From Mycobacterium botniense (GTDB lineage Bacteria; Actinomycetota; Actinomycetes; Mycobacteriales; Mycobacteriaceae), in the NCBI RefSeq assembly GCF_010723305.1, contig NZ_BLKW01000004.1:806001-870000 (forward strand): 64,000 nucleotides of DNA, in the 5' to 3' direction. A program made the position numbers and the translations under genes. Position 1 is the stretch's first letter; each line of letters starts with the position of its first letter. Under the pieces are notes generated by a model. That model did no database searches. It was given only the letters and a program-made list of their open reading frames with translations, and had not been told where the DNA came from. This document shows positions 53,394-62,024 of this stretch, one piece after another.

Positions 53394-55121
53394 CTAGCGC
53401 GCCCCGGCCGGCACGGTTTCGGTGTCGCGTCCGGAGCGCAGCACGGTGCCGGGAGTGGCGCCGGTGGCGACGCCATCGCGGCATACCTCGACACCGCCGA
53501 CCCACACCGAGGTGATCCCGACGGCGTCGGCGACCAGCCGGGGGGCGCCGGCGGGCAAGTCATAGCGGGTGCGCTCGGGCCCGTGGTCGACGGTGGCCGG
53601 GTCGAACAGCACCAGATCGGCGTGCCAGCCGGGCGCGATCCGGCCGCGCTCGCGCAGCCCGTAGAGCCGCGCCGGCACGTCGGTAATCAGCCGCACCGCC
53701 TCCTCGAGGGTGACCACCCGGTGCTCCCGCACCCCGCGCCCGAGCAGCGAGGTCGTGTAGATCGCCCCGCACATCATGTCCAGATGCGCCCCGGCGTCTG
53801 AGCCGCCGATCACCGCACCCGGGTGGTGCCACACCTCGGCGCGCAGCTTCCAGTCGGCGAGATCATCGCCGGTCGGCGGCGGGGTCAGCCCGGTGCGCAG
53901 CTCATCGGCGATGACAATGTCGCACAGCGTGTCGAAGGGTGCACCCCCGCGGGCGGCGGCCACCTCGCCGACGGTGCGCCCGGTGGCGTCGGCGTTTTGC
54001 GGGGCGAAGGTTTCGGCGATGATCAGCCGCTCCCACTGCGCCAGGCCGCGCAGGATGCCGGCTGCTTCGGAGTGAGCGCCCTCGTTCATGCGCCGGCGCA
54101 CCTGCGGGTCGGCGAGCGCCCGAAGCCGCTCGGGCACCGGCAGGTGCATGATGTCGCGCCAGCCCGGCAGACCGTCGAGCACGAAACCGGTGAGAAACGA
54201 CAGCCGGATCGTCATGGCGTGCGGCAAGGTGAGCGCGACCACCCGCCCGCCCCGCTCGGCGGCCGCCTGCCAGGCGCGCAGCTGGCCCTGGTGCCCGGTG
54301 GGGTTGGCCGCCGACACCCCCAGCAGGTTCCAGTTCAGCGGCCGGTTCGCGGCCACCGACATGTCGGTGAGCAGCGCGATCTCCTCGTCGGTGAACCCGG
54401 ACAGGCAGCCGGGGATGATCGCTTCCAGCGTGGTGCCCGGATGGTCGCGCAGGCTGCCCGCCAGCGCCACCAGCTCCTCGCGTGACGCGGCCCGCGACGG
54501 CACCGGATGCCCGGAGCCGTCGTTGTGGGTGTGCGACTGCGACGTCGAAAACCCCATCGCCCCGGCCGCCAGCGACTCGTGCAGCAGCGCCACCATCCGC
54601 CCGATGTGCTCAGGTGTCGCCGCGGCGCCGACCCCGTCCTCGCCCATCGCGGCCAGCCGCAGCGCCGAATGCCCGACCAGGAACCCGGCGTTGACGGCGG
54701 TGTGCCCGTCGAGCCGTTTGAGCCAGTCCCCGAACGAGGACCAGCACCAGTCCAGCCCGGCTTGCAGCGCCTCCAGCGGCATGCCCTCGACCCGGGCCAG
54801 CATACGGGTCAGGTACTCGTGCTGCTCGGGTGCCGCAGGCGCCAGCGTGAACCCGCAGTTGCCGCCGAAGACCGTGGTGACGCCGTGCTGCACCGACGGG
54901 CTGGCGGTTGGGTCCCAGAACAGCTGCGCGTCATAGTGGGTGTGCAAATCCACGAAACCCGGTGCCAGCGTAAGCCCTTGTGCATCAATGGTTTTCGACG
55001 CCAGCTCGTCGATGTCACCGACGGCGGCGATCCGCCCGTCTTGCACCCCGACATCGCCGCGGCGGGCGGGCGCGCCGGTGCCGTCGACAATTCGGGCGTC
55101 GCGGATCAGCAGGTCGAGCAT
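53394..55121 (-). CDS. N-acyl-D-amino-acid deacylase-like amidohydrolase (amidohydrolase_3)
   Basis: A 575-residue D-aminoacylase-type protein. The metal motif FVDLHTHYDAQLFWDPTASPSVQHGVTTVFGGNCGFT contains the HxH pair near residue 59 and the characteristic Cys of this group. Later features are AGAMGFSTSQSHTHN, TLPHAMTI and the terminal GGSDAGAHLDMMCG with the catalytic Asp. The C-terminal beta sandwich (GRIAPGWHADLVLFDPATV) is complete. The group cleaves N-acyl bonds or ring amides, but many mycobacterial members are of unknown substrate. It ends 9 bp after the upstream gene's stop, i.e. it is nearly contiguous with the amidohydrolase at 55131. Confidence 0.88.
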   Translation of the reverse strand: MLDLLIRDARIVDGTGAPARRGDVGVQDGRIAAVGDIDELASKTIDAQGLTLAPGFVDLHTHYDAQLFWDPTASPSVQHGVTTVFGGNCGFTLAPAAPEQHEYLTRMLARVEGMPLEALQAGLDWCWSSFGDWLKRLDGHTAVNAGFLVGHSALRLAAMGEDGVGAAATPEHIGRMVALLHESLAAGAMGFSTSQSHTHNDGSGHPVPSRAASREELVALAGSLRDHPGTTLEAIIPGCLSGFTDEEIALLTDMSVAANRPLNWNLLGVSAANPTGHQGQLRAWQAAAERGGRVVALTLPHAMTIRLSFLTGFVLDGLPGWRDIMHLPVPERLRALADPQVRRRMNEGAHSEAAGILRGLAQWERLIIAETFAPQNADATGRTVGEVAAARGGAPFDTLCDIVIADELRTGLTPPPTGDDLADWKLRAEVWHHPGAVIGGSDAGAHLDMMCGAIYTTSLLGRGVREHRVVTLEEAVRLITDVPARLYGLRERGRIAPGWHADLVLFDPATVDHGPERTRYDLPAGAPRLVADAVGITSVWVGGVEVCRDGVATGATPGTVLRSGRDTETVPAGAR

Positions 55122-55130
55122 CCCAACCCC

Positions 55131-56321
55131 CTAGATGGCGGCCAGCCAGCTGCTATCCGGCAGCGGATGGCGGAACAACTCTGCGGCGTTGCGGTGGGTG
55201 ATGCGGGCCGCGTCATCAGCCGAGAGACCCGCGACATTGCGCGCGACCACCTCCTGGGTGTCCGGCCAGGTCGAATCGGCGTGCGGGTAATCACTTTCGA
55301 CGAGGATGCGTTCGGCGCCGATGGCGTCCAGCGCCCCGAACGCGTGCGGGTCATCGATCGAGCAGAACCAGAAGTTGCGCCGCAGCACCTCGCTGGGCAG
55401 CAGCTCGGATGTCCAGGATCCGCCTTCGTGACCGGAGGCGGAGTGGGCGAGCACATAGTCGGCCCGATCGCCCAGCATCGCCGCCCAGCCCAGTCCGCCC
55501 TCGGCCAGCGTGATGTTCAGCCGCGGGAACCGCACCGGGATACCCGACCACAGCAGGTCGGTGCACGCGATCAGCGCGTTCACCGGGAACAGCGTGGTGA
55601 TGGTTTCGAACGGGGTGTCCGGCGACGGGATCGGCGCCCACTGAGCGGATCCGGTGTGCAGGCACACGACCGTGTCCGTCTCCTCGCAGGCGGCAAAGAA
55701 CGGATCCCATACCCCGGTGTGCAGGCTGGGCAGCCCGCACTGGGCGGGCAGCTCGGGGAAGCTCACCGCCTTGAAACCGCGGGCCGCGTTACGGCGGATC
55801 TCCTCGGCGGCCAGCTGAGGGTCGGCCAGCCACGGCAGCTGTAGTGGGATGATCCGCTCCGGGAAGCTGCCCGCCCACACCTCCAAATGCCAGTCGTTCC
55901 AGGCGCGCAGCGCGGCCAGGCCGAGCTCGGGGTCCTTGCTCTTCCAGAACACGGTCCCGGAGAAACCCGCGATCAGCGACGGAAAGTTCAGCGATGCCCA
56001 GATTCCGGCCAGGTCCATGTCGGCGATACGCGCCTTGATATCCCAACAGCCGCGGCGCATCTCGTCGAACCGGGCCGGCTCCATACTCCACTCCTCAAGG
56101 GGACGCCCGACCACCGCGTTGAGCCCGATGTTGGGGTATTCGCAGTCCTCGTAACGCCACACCTGGCGCCCGTCGCCGGTCTCGACGATTTTCGGTGCCC
56201 GCTCGGCCAGGGCAGCGGGGAGCCGGCCCTCGAACGTATCCGGTGGCTCGATGACGTGGTCGTCGACCGAGATAATGACATGTTTCCGCTGGCGGGGAGC
56301 CGGATCTGGCAACAGGGCCAT
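55131..56321 (-). CDS. Metal-dependent amidohydrolase (COG2159), close paralogue of the 3-kb gene
   Basis: A 396-residue TIM-barrel protein sharing most conserved blocks with the protein at 3000-4268: SVDDHVIEPPDTFEGRLP with the DxH metal motif, NIGLNAVVGRPLEEW, ADMDLAGIWASLNFPS, RAWNDWHLEVWAGSFPERIIPLQLPWL and LVESDYPHADSTWPDTQ. Length is about 25 residues shorter, mainly at the N terminus. The pair differs from the 5037 protein. Possible decarboxylase/hydrolase activity. First gene of a minus-strand operon leading through the D-aminoacylase-like gene into the P450. An operator-like palindrome lies just upstream. Confidence 0.9.
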   Translation of the reverse strand: MALLPDPAPRQRKHVIISVDDHVIEPPDTFEGRLPAALAERAPKIVETGDGRQVWRYEDCEYPNIGLNAVVGRPLEEWSMEPARFDEMRRGCWDIKARIADMDLAGIWASLNFPSLIAGFSGTVFWKSKDPELGLAALRAWNDWHLEVWAGSFPERIIPLQLPWLADPQLAAEEIRRNAARGFKAVSFPELPAQCGLPSLHTGVWDPFFAACEETDTVVCLHTGSAQWAPIPSPDTPFETITTLFPVNALIACTDLLWSGIPVRFPRLNITLAEGGLGWAAMLGDRADYVLAHSASGHEGGSWTSELLPSEVLRRNFWFCSIDDPHAFGALDAIGAERILVESDYPHADSTWPDTQEVVARNVAGLSADDAARITHRNAAELFRHPLPDSSWLAAI

Positions 56322-56323
56322 AT

Positions 56324-56340
56324 CTGATGACTATCGTCAG
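56324..56340. promoter_or_regulatory. Imperfect 7-3-7 palindrome upstream of amidohydrolase operon
   Basis: CTGATGA-CTA-TCGTCAG has six of seven arm positions complementary and starts 3 bp upstream of the amidohydrolase start at 56321, so it overlaps where an RBS would be. It lies at the edge of an AT-rich tract (56341-56390, containing repeated CAATGC/TAATGC) that is a likely promoter for the minus-strand operon. A TetR/GntR-type operator is possible. Confidence 0.35.
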
Positions 56341-56520
56341 TTTTCGCTCGGTGTCAATGCTATTAATGCAATCAATGCAAAGATCGTGGGCGGCGCCGGC
56401 AAACAGCGGGCCGGAACGGTTCTGCAGATTTGCCGCACAACAGATTTGCGAGCCGGCGACGCCGTCGACGAGCCGGCCGCCGGTGAAGGGCGCGGCACGG
56501 CCGCCGGTGCGACGCGCCGG

Positions 56521-58020
56521 CTAGCTCGGCAGCGGGTGGCGCACGAATGTGCGCGGCTGGGTGAAGGCCCGGATCCCCTCCACACCCAGTTCCCGGCCCA
56601 AGCCCGACTGGCCCACGCCGCCGAACGGCAGGCGCGGATCTTGTGCCGCCATCCCGTGGCAGTTGATGCTGACTGTGCCGGCGACCAATTGCGCTGCCAC
56701 CCGCTCGGCCAGCGCCTCATCCCCGCTCCACACCGACGCGGTGAGGCCGAAGTCGGTGGCATTCGCCGCGGCGACGGCCTCGTCGATACCGTGGTAGCCG
56801 AAGATCGGCAACACCGGACCGAACTGTTCCTCGGTGGCCAGCGCCGCATCCGGGGCGAGCCCGGTGACGACGGTGGGCAGCATGAAATATCCGCCGGTGT
56901 CCGCGTCGGCGTCGCGGATGCGCCCGGCGGCGCGGACTGTCGCACCGTGTGCCTCGGCGTCGGCGATGAGCGCCGCCACCCGGTTGCGCCCGGTGGCGGT
57001 GTGCAGGGGACCCAGTGTGGTCTCCTCGGCCAGCCCGTCGCCGACCACCTCGCGCTCGCAGCGGGTGAGCAGCGCGTCGGCCAGTTCGCCCACCCGGTTG
57101 GCCGGGGCGTAGAGCCGCTTAATTGCCATGCAGACCTGCCCGCCGGTGGTGTAGGTGGCCGCCATCAGCTGCTCGACAAGCTGGTCGGTGATGCTGATGT
57201 CCGGGGCGATGATGGCGGCGTCGTTGCCGCCCAGCTCGAGCAGGACCGGCGTGAGCCGGGCCGCGGCCGCCGCCATCACCGCGCGCCCGGTGGCGACCCC
57301 CCCGGTCAGCGAGATCACATCGATGCCCGGGTGGGTGACCAGCGCCTGGGCGATGTCGACGCCGGGACCCGCGAGCACGCTCACCACCCCGGCCGGCAGC
57401 GCCGCGGCGAACGCCGCGCCGAACTGCAGGGCGGCCAGCGGACACGTCGGAGGCACTTTGACGACGGCGGTGTTGCCCGCGGTCAGCGCCGAGGTCAGCT
57501 TGGTCATCATGACTGCGAGCGGCCAGTTGAACGGCAGCACCAGCGCCGCCACTCCGTAGGGTTCCCGCTGCAGCCGGGGATAGGGCGCGTGGGGGTCGAT
57601 GCGCTCGGGTGCCAGCGCGGTTTCGGCCATCGAGCCGAGCACGGCGGCGATGGCCGGCGCGGTGTCGATTTCCAGGTTCGCTTCGGACAGCACCTTGCCG
57701 TGTTCGCGGGTGTACAACCGAGCGCCATCGCAATCGCGCAGCTGCTGGGCCGCCGCGGTCGCCGCGGCGCTGACGGCGGCGACCCGTTCGGCGACGCTGC
57801 GGGCGCGCCAGCCGGGCGCCGCCTGGCGCGCCGCCTGCACCGCGGCGTCCAGCTGGGCGCGGTCGGCGGCGGGGGCGGCACCGACGATTTCGGCCGGCCG
57901 CGCCGGATTGTGCACCGGATACGTTCCGGCGGCCCCCGGTTGCCGTGCGCCGCCGATCGTGAGCGCCGCCAGCGGTGTTGGGGACGTTTCCGAAGGTGCT
58001 TTCGAGGGTGCGCTCGTCAT
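56521..58020 (-). CDS. Aldehyde dehydrogenase (NAD(P)+-dependent)
   Basis: A 499-residue ALDH. The cofactor domain shows LVLPFNWPLAVMMTKLTSALTAGNTAVVKVPP and SLTGGVATGRAVM; the general base Glu is in LLELGGNDAA and the catalytic Cys in TGGQVCMAIKR (near 300). The C-terminal LPFGGVGQSGLGRELGVEGI is standard. The start at 58020 has AAGGAG upstream. It would oxidise an aldehyde to the acid, likely the product of the neighbouring divergent alcohol dehydrogenase. It lies 199 bp upstream of the amidohydrolase start on the same strand. Confidence 0.93.
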   Translation of the reverse strand: MTSAPSKAPSETSPTPLAALTIGGARQPGAAGTYPVHNPARPAEIVGAAPAADRAQLDAAVQAARQAAPGWRARSVAERVAAVSAAATAAAQQLRDCDGARLYTREHGKVLSEANLEIDTAPAIAAVLGSMAETALAPERIDPHAPYPRLQREPYGVAALVLPFNWPLAVMMTKLTSALTAGNTAVVKVPPTCPLAALQFGAAFAAALPAGVVSVLAGPGVDIAQALVTHPGIDVISLTGGVATGRAVMAAAAARLTPVLLELGGNDAAIIAPDISITDQLVEQLMAATYTTGGQVCMAIKRLYAPANRVGELADALLTRCEREVVGDGLAEETTLGPLHTATGRNRVAALIADAEAHGATVRAAGRIRDADADTGGYFMLPTVVTGLAPDAALATEEQFGPVLPIFGYHGIDEAVAAANATDFGLTASVWSGDEALAERVAAQLVAGTVSINCHGMAAQDPRLPFGGVGQSGLGRELGVEGIRAFTQPRTFVRHPLPS

Positions 58021-58123
58021 GACCGTCTCCTTTCCCGACAGCAGCCGGCACCCGTGCTGCTTGACCCGGCGCGGTCGTGCCGCCATCGTAAGTCAGTGTG
58101 ACGCAGCTCTCAGGTGCCTTGCG

Positions 58124-59215
58124 GTGAAGGCCGTCGTACTGCACCAGGCCGGGCAGCCCACCGCGGTGGAGGACCTCACGCTGCGGCCGGTCGGCAACCA
58201 CGAGGTCCGGGTCCAGCTGGCCGCCAGCGGGGTGTGCCACACCGACTTATCGGTGCGCGACGGGGCCATCCCGGTGCTGCTGCCCTGCACACTCGGCCAC
58301 GAGGGCGCCGGCATCGTCACCGACGTCGGCGCCGATGTCACCACCGTCGCCCCGGGTGATCACGTGGTGCTCACCTGGAATGCGCCGTGCCGCTCCTGCC
58401 TGCACTGCCTGCGCGGGGAAGCCCAGCTGTGTCCGCACGGGCTGGCACACGCCTTCGGTGAGCCGTACGCGCAGGGCGCGGCCGGACCGGTGTGGCCGGA
58501 GATGGGCGCAGGCACGCTCGCGGAGGCGACGCTGCTGCCGGCCGCCGCGGTGGTGCCGGTCGATAAGTCCCTGCCGCTGGACCACGCCGCGCTGCTGGCG
58601 TGCGGGGTCACCACGGGCGTTGGCGCGGTGATCCGCACAGCGGCTGTCCGCCCGGGGGAAAGCGTGCTCGTCGTCGGCTGCGGCGGCGTGGGTTTGGCGG
58701 CAATCCAGGCTGCGCGGCTAGCCGGCGCCGCCCCGATTATCGCCGCCGACCGGGTGGCCGGGCAGCTTCCGGCCGCAGTGGCCAACGGCGCGACCGACAC
58801 CGTTGACACCGCCGGGGCCGACCTTGCCTCCGCGGTGCGCGACCTCACCGGCGGCATCGGAGTGGATCACGGGATCGAAGTGGTCGGCAAGCCCGCCACG
58901 ATCCGCGCGACCTATGAGGCCACCCGCCGCGGCGGCAAGGTCACGTTGGTCGGCGCGGCCGGGATCGACGAAACCGTGACATTGCCGGCGCTGTCGTTGA
59001 TGGCCGACGGCAAAACGATCCAGGGCAGCGTCTATGGGGCCAGCGACCCCGCACGCGATATCCCGGTGCTCGCGAAGCTGGCGTTGCGCGGCCGGCTGGA
59101 CCTGGAGGCGCTGGTGACGCGGCGCATCGGGATCGACGAGGTCGAAGCGGCGTTCGCCGACATGGCCGCCGGGCGCGGCGCCCGCAGCGTGGTCCGCTTC
59201 AGTGTGACAACGTGA
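58124..59215 (+). CDS. Zinc-dependent alcohol dehydrogenase
   Basis: A 363-residue medium-chain dehydrogenase of the class III-like group. Catalytic zinc ligands are in ASGVCHTDLSVRDG (Cys) and TLGHEGAGIV (His), the structural lobe is APCRSCLHCLRGEAQLC with four Cys, and the NAD fold is VLVVGCGGVGLAAIQAARL. The GTG at 58124 gives the standard N terminus (KAVVLHQAGQPT). It is divergent from the aldehyde dehydrogenase by 103 bp, consistent with sequential alcohol-aldehyde-acid oxidation. Its end overlaps the convergent ferredoxin gene by 17 bp. Substrate unknown. Confidence 0.92.
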   Translation: MKAVVLHQAGQPTAVEDLTLRPVGNHEVRVQLAASGVCHTDLSVRDGAIPVLLPCTLGHEGAGIVTDVGADVTTVAPGDHVVLTWNAPCRSCLHCLRGEAQLCPHGLAHAFGEPYAQGAAGPVWPEMGAGTLAEATLLPAAAVVPVDKSLPLDHAALLACGVTTGVGAVIRTAAVRPGESVLVVGCGGVGLAAIQAARLAGAAPIIAADRVAGQLPAAVANGATDTVDTAGADLASAVRDLTGGIGVDHGIEVVGKPATIRATYEATRRGGKVTLVGAAGIDETVTLPALSLMADGKTIQGSVYGASDPARDIPVLAKLALRGRLDLEALVTRRIGIDEVEAAFADMAAGRGARSVVRFSVTT

Positions 59216-59393
59216 TGGCCCGTTCCGGGCAGTTCTGCTCGGCGTCGACGGCCTGCTGCTCAAGCTCACCGGACACGTCGGCGACGCGGACGATCGAGTG
59301 GCCGTACTCGTCGGCGTCGAAAACGTCGGGGGCTAACGTATAACAGCGCCCATGCCCGACGCACAGGGCTGAGTCGACGCAGACCTTGGTCAT
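59199..59393 (-). CDS. 3Fe-4S ferredoxin (P450 redox partner)
   Basis: A 64-residue ferredoxin of the single-cluster 3Fe-4S type that serves actinobacterial P450s. The cluster Cys are in ALCVGHGRCYTL (first Cys followed by a His where a 4Fe-4S protein would have a Cys) and QNCPERAI. Acidic residues (Asp/Glu) dominate, as expected for electron carriers. It is 49 bp downstream of the P450 gene on the same strand, so probably co-transcribed and its dedicated electron donor. The 3' end overlaps the ADH gene by 17 bp on the other strand. Confidence 0.93.
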   Translation of the reverse strand: MTKVCVDSALCVGHGRCYTLAPDVFDADEYGHSIVRVADVSGELEQQAVDAEQNCPERAITLSH

Positions 59394-59442
59394 AAGCGCC
59401 GCTCCTCCTCATCGCATTGCTCTGCATCGCCGCCGGCGCGGG

Positions 59443-60618
59443 TCATGATCCGGACACGGGGAACCTCAGGGGCAGGGTCTCCACCGAGCGCAGCCCCCGG
59501 GTGTATTTGAGCTCGACCCCGGGCGGGATCTCGTAATCCGGGATGCGCCGGTGAAATTCGCGCAACGCCACCCGCAGTTCCATGCGGGCCAGATGGGAGC
59601 CGAGGCACCGGTGTGGTCCGGCGCCGAACGCGCGGTGACGGTTCGGGTTGCGCCGGAAGTCGACAACATCGGGGTCGGGAAACTCCGCCGGGTCGGTGTT
59701 GGCTGCGCCGAGTAACGGGCTGACCCGCTCGCCCTTGCTGATCGGGCACCCGGCGACCTCGACGTCGCACATGGCGACACGGGCAATCCCCGGCACCGGC
59801 GTCTCCCAGCGCAGCAGCTCTTCGATCGCGCTGGGCAGAATATCTGGTTGTTCGATCAGCAGCCGCCGCTGTTCGGGGTGGCGCGCCAGGTAAACGAAAA
59901 AACAGTCCAGCGAATCGGTGACCGTGTCCAATCCGGCGATGAGAAACAGGAAGCAGATGTCAAGCAGCTCCTCGCGTGACAGCGGTCGCCCCTCCACATC
60001 GGCCGCGATCAACGCCGACAGCACATCGTCGCGCGGGTTGGCGATGTGGTCATCGATAGCCCGCTCGAAGTAGTCATAGATCTGCTGAGCCGCCGGCGCC
60101 GCGGCCTTGCCGTGCTCGTCGAAGCCGTGCACCCCCTCCGGGCGGATCACCTGATCCTTCCAGACCAAAAACTTTTCCAGGTGCTCCAGCGGCAGGCCGA
60201 GCAGCTGCAGGAATACCGTGCACGGCAGGGGCACCGCGAACTCGGCGTGAAAGTCGCATTCGCCCCGCGCGGCAAACTGGTCGATGATCTCGTTCACCAG
60301 CTTGGTGACTTCCGGTTCCCGCCGGCCCATCTCGCGCGGGGTGAACAGCGGATCCAGGATGCGCCGGTATTTCGCGTGCTCAGGCGGATCGATCTGCAGC
60401 GGGATCAGCGGCCGCAGGTTACCCAGATCAACCGCATCCATATTGGACGAGAACAGGTCGGTGCGTTTGAGCGCCATCTCGATGTCGGATAGGCGGGTGA
60501 GCACCACCGCCTGCGGCGACCGGAATACCGGGGCCGACTCGCGCAGCGCCTTGTACATAGGCTGCGGCTCCGCCAGACCCATCATCGCCTGGTCGACATA
60601 GCTTTCGCTTTCGGTCAT
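59443..60618 (-). CDS. Cytochrome P450 with dedicated ferredoxin
   Basis: A 391-residue P450. Motifs: I-helix FLIAGLDTVTDSLD (acid-alcohol pair Asp/Thr, with Val between), the ExxR in EELLRWETP, and haem loop HRAFGAGPHRCLGSHLARMEL. A substrate-side segment LQIDPPEHAKYRRILDPLFTPREM is typical of actinobacterial catabolic P450s. It starts 111 bp from the 2OG oxygenase gene (same strand) and is followed by its ferredoxin. With the ADH and ALDH adjacent, a hydroxylation followed by stepwise oxidation is plausible. Confidence 0.93.
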   Translation of the reverse strand: MTESESYVDQAMMGLAEPQPMYKALRESAPVFRSPQAVVLTRLSDIEMALKRTDLFSSNMDAVDLGNLRPLIPLQIDPPEHAKYRRILDPLFTPREMGRREPEVTKLVNEIIDQFAARGECDFHAEFAVPLPCTVFLQLLGLPLEHLEKFLVWKDQVIRPEGVHGFDEHGKAAAPAAQQIYDYFERAIDDHIANPRDDVLSALIAADVEGRPLSREELLDICFLFLIAGLDTVTDSLDCFFVYLARHPEQRRLLIEQPDILPSAIEELLRWETPVPGIARVAMCDVEVAGCPISKGERVSPLLGAANTDPAEFPDPDVVDFRRNPNRHRAFGAGPHRCLGSHLARMELRVALREFHRRIPDYEIPPGVELKYTRGLRSVETLPLRFPVSGS

Positions 60619-60729
60619 GTCGTCAGCCTGGCACTATTGCCGGTCGTGGGCAATGCCCAAATGGGCTGCGCGTCTGCGGCGGCGAGGGCTGGGCCTCGGC
60701 GGGCTGCGGCGACAGATTTGCCGAACGCC

Positions 60730-61446
60730 TCAGGCGGCGTCGTGAAAGATCAGCCCCAACGCATAACGCTCCCCGGAGCGGACAACGGACAGACCGTGGC
60801 GCACCGGCGCCGCGGACCAGCCCCGCGCCGAGCGCACCGGGCGGTCGCGGGTGGTGAACAGGTAGCCGTAACCTTGGGGCAATTGCATTGCAGTGCCGCG
60901 GGACTGGGCTCGTGGCCGCTGCTCGACCAGTAGGAACTCCCCACCGGTGTACTCGGTGACGGGATCACTTAAGTTGATCACCACCTGAAGTGGAAACACC
61001 AACTCCCCATACAGGTCTCGATGTAAGGCGTTCCAGTCGCCAGCGCCGTATCGCAGCATCAGGGCGGTGGGTTGAGTCTGGCCGGCGGCGTGGCACATGC
61101 GCAGCCAGTCGTCGAGACTGTCTGGCCACGGCGGGTTACGGCGCAACGCGGCCCACCAGTTCCGCGCGATCGGCAGCAACCGCGGATACAGAGCCTGTTT
61201 GAGATGCTCGATCGGCTGCGGGTAGGGAGCGCGAAAATACCGATACTCGCCCATGCCGTATCGGTGACGCTCCATGTCGACGGTTTTGCGGAACAGGGTG
61301 TCCTCGCGGTAGAGCGCGCGGAGCCGCACCGCCTCGCGCGGTGTCAGCAGGCGGGGCAACAGTGCGCCGCCCACGGTGTTGACCTCTGCGGTGATGGCCT
61401 CCCAGTCAGCGGAGTCGACACGCGTGTCCCAGCGGGTGGGCGGCAT
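60730..61446 (-). CDS. 2-oxoglutarate/Fe(II)-dependent oxygenase-like protein
   Basis: A 238-residue protein with the prolyl-hydroxylase-like jelly roll. Iron ligands are the HxD pair in WNALHRDLYGELVFPLQVVINLSDP and the distal His in APVRHGLSVV, followed by the 2-oxoglutarate-binding Arg in ERYALGLIFHDA. The GGEFLLVEQRPR strand between them is also typical of this family (often annotated prolyl 4-hydroxylase-like). The start at 61446 is GTG/ATG-type with no strong RBS, so it may be shorter. It precedes the P450/ferredoxin genes on the same strand and may add another oxidation to their pathway or be independent. Confidence 0.85.
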   Translation of the reverse strand: MPPTRWDTRVDSADWEAITAEVNTVGGALLPRLLTPREAVRLRALYREDTLFRKTVDMERHRYGMGEYRYFRAPYPQPIEHLKQALYPRLLPIARNWWAALRRNPPWPDSLDDWLRMCHAAGQTQPTALMLRYGAGDWNALHRDLYGELVFPLQVVINLSDPVTEYTGGEFLLVEQRPRAQSRGTAMQLPQGYGYLFTTRDRPVRSARGWSAAPVRHGLSVVRSGERYALGLIFHDAA

Positions 61447-61576
61447 CAGCGCTGCCCGGGCGGACGGCGGCCTGTGTGTGCGGCATCGGCGCTCATACCT
61501 TCAATCTTGGCGGTCCTGCCGCTGAGCGAAAGAGGCTGGCTCGGAAAGGGCGCAGCGAGTACGGTGGTGGGTTGCG

Positions 61577-61986
<410 letters not shown>

Positions 61987-61994
61987 CCTTGCTT

Positions 61995-62024
61995 GCCCGC
62001 CTTGTTCGGTTCAGTGGGCGGGCA
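61995..62024. terminator. Hairpin between rnpB and the convergent CHAD gene
   Basis: GCCCGCC (61995-62001) pairs with GGCGGGC (62017-62023), with one more T-A pair and a further wobble on the outside and a 15-base loop. It is positioned to end rnpB transcription and, on the opposite strand, overlaps the last codons and stop of the CHAD gene. There is no U tract. Confidence 0.45.

Noticed and set aside
54507..55844. 445-codon plus-strand frame over the two amidohydrolases
   Set aside because: Spans two genes and the junction between them in antisense; no domain.
56251..58101. 616-codon plus-strand frame over the aldehyde dehydrogenase
   Set aside because: Antisense to an ALDH with intact catalytic residues; Gly/Arg-rich translation.
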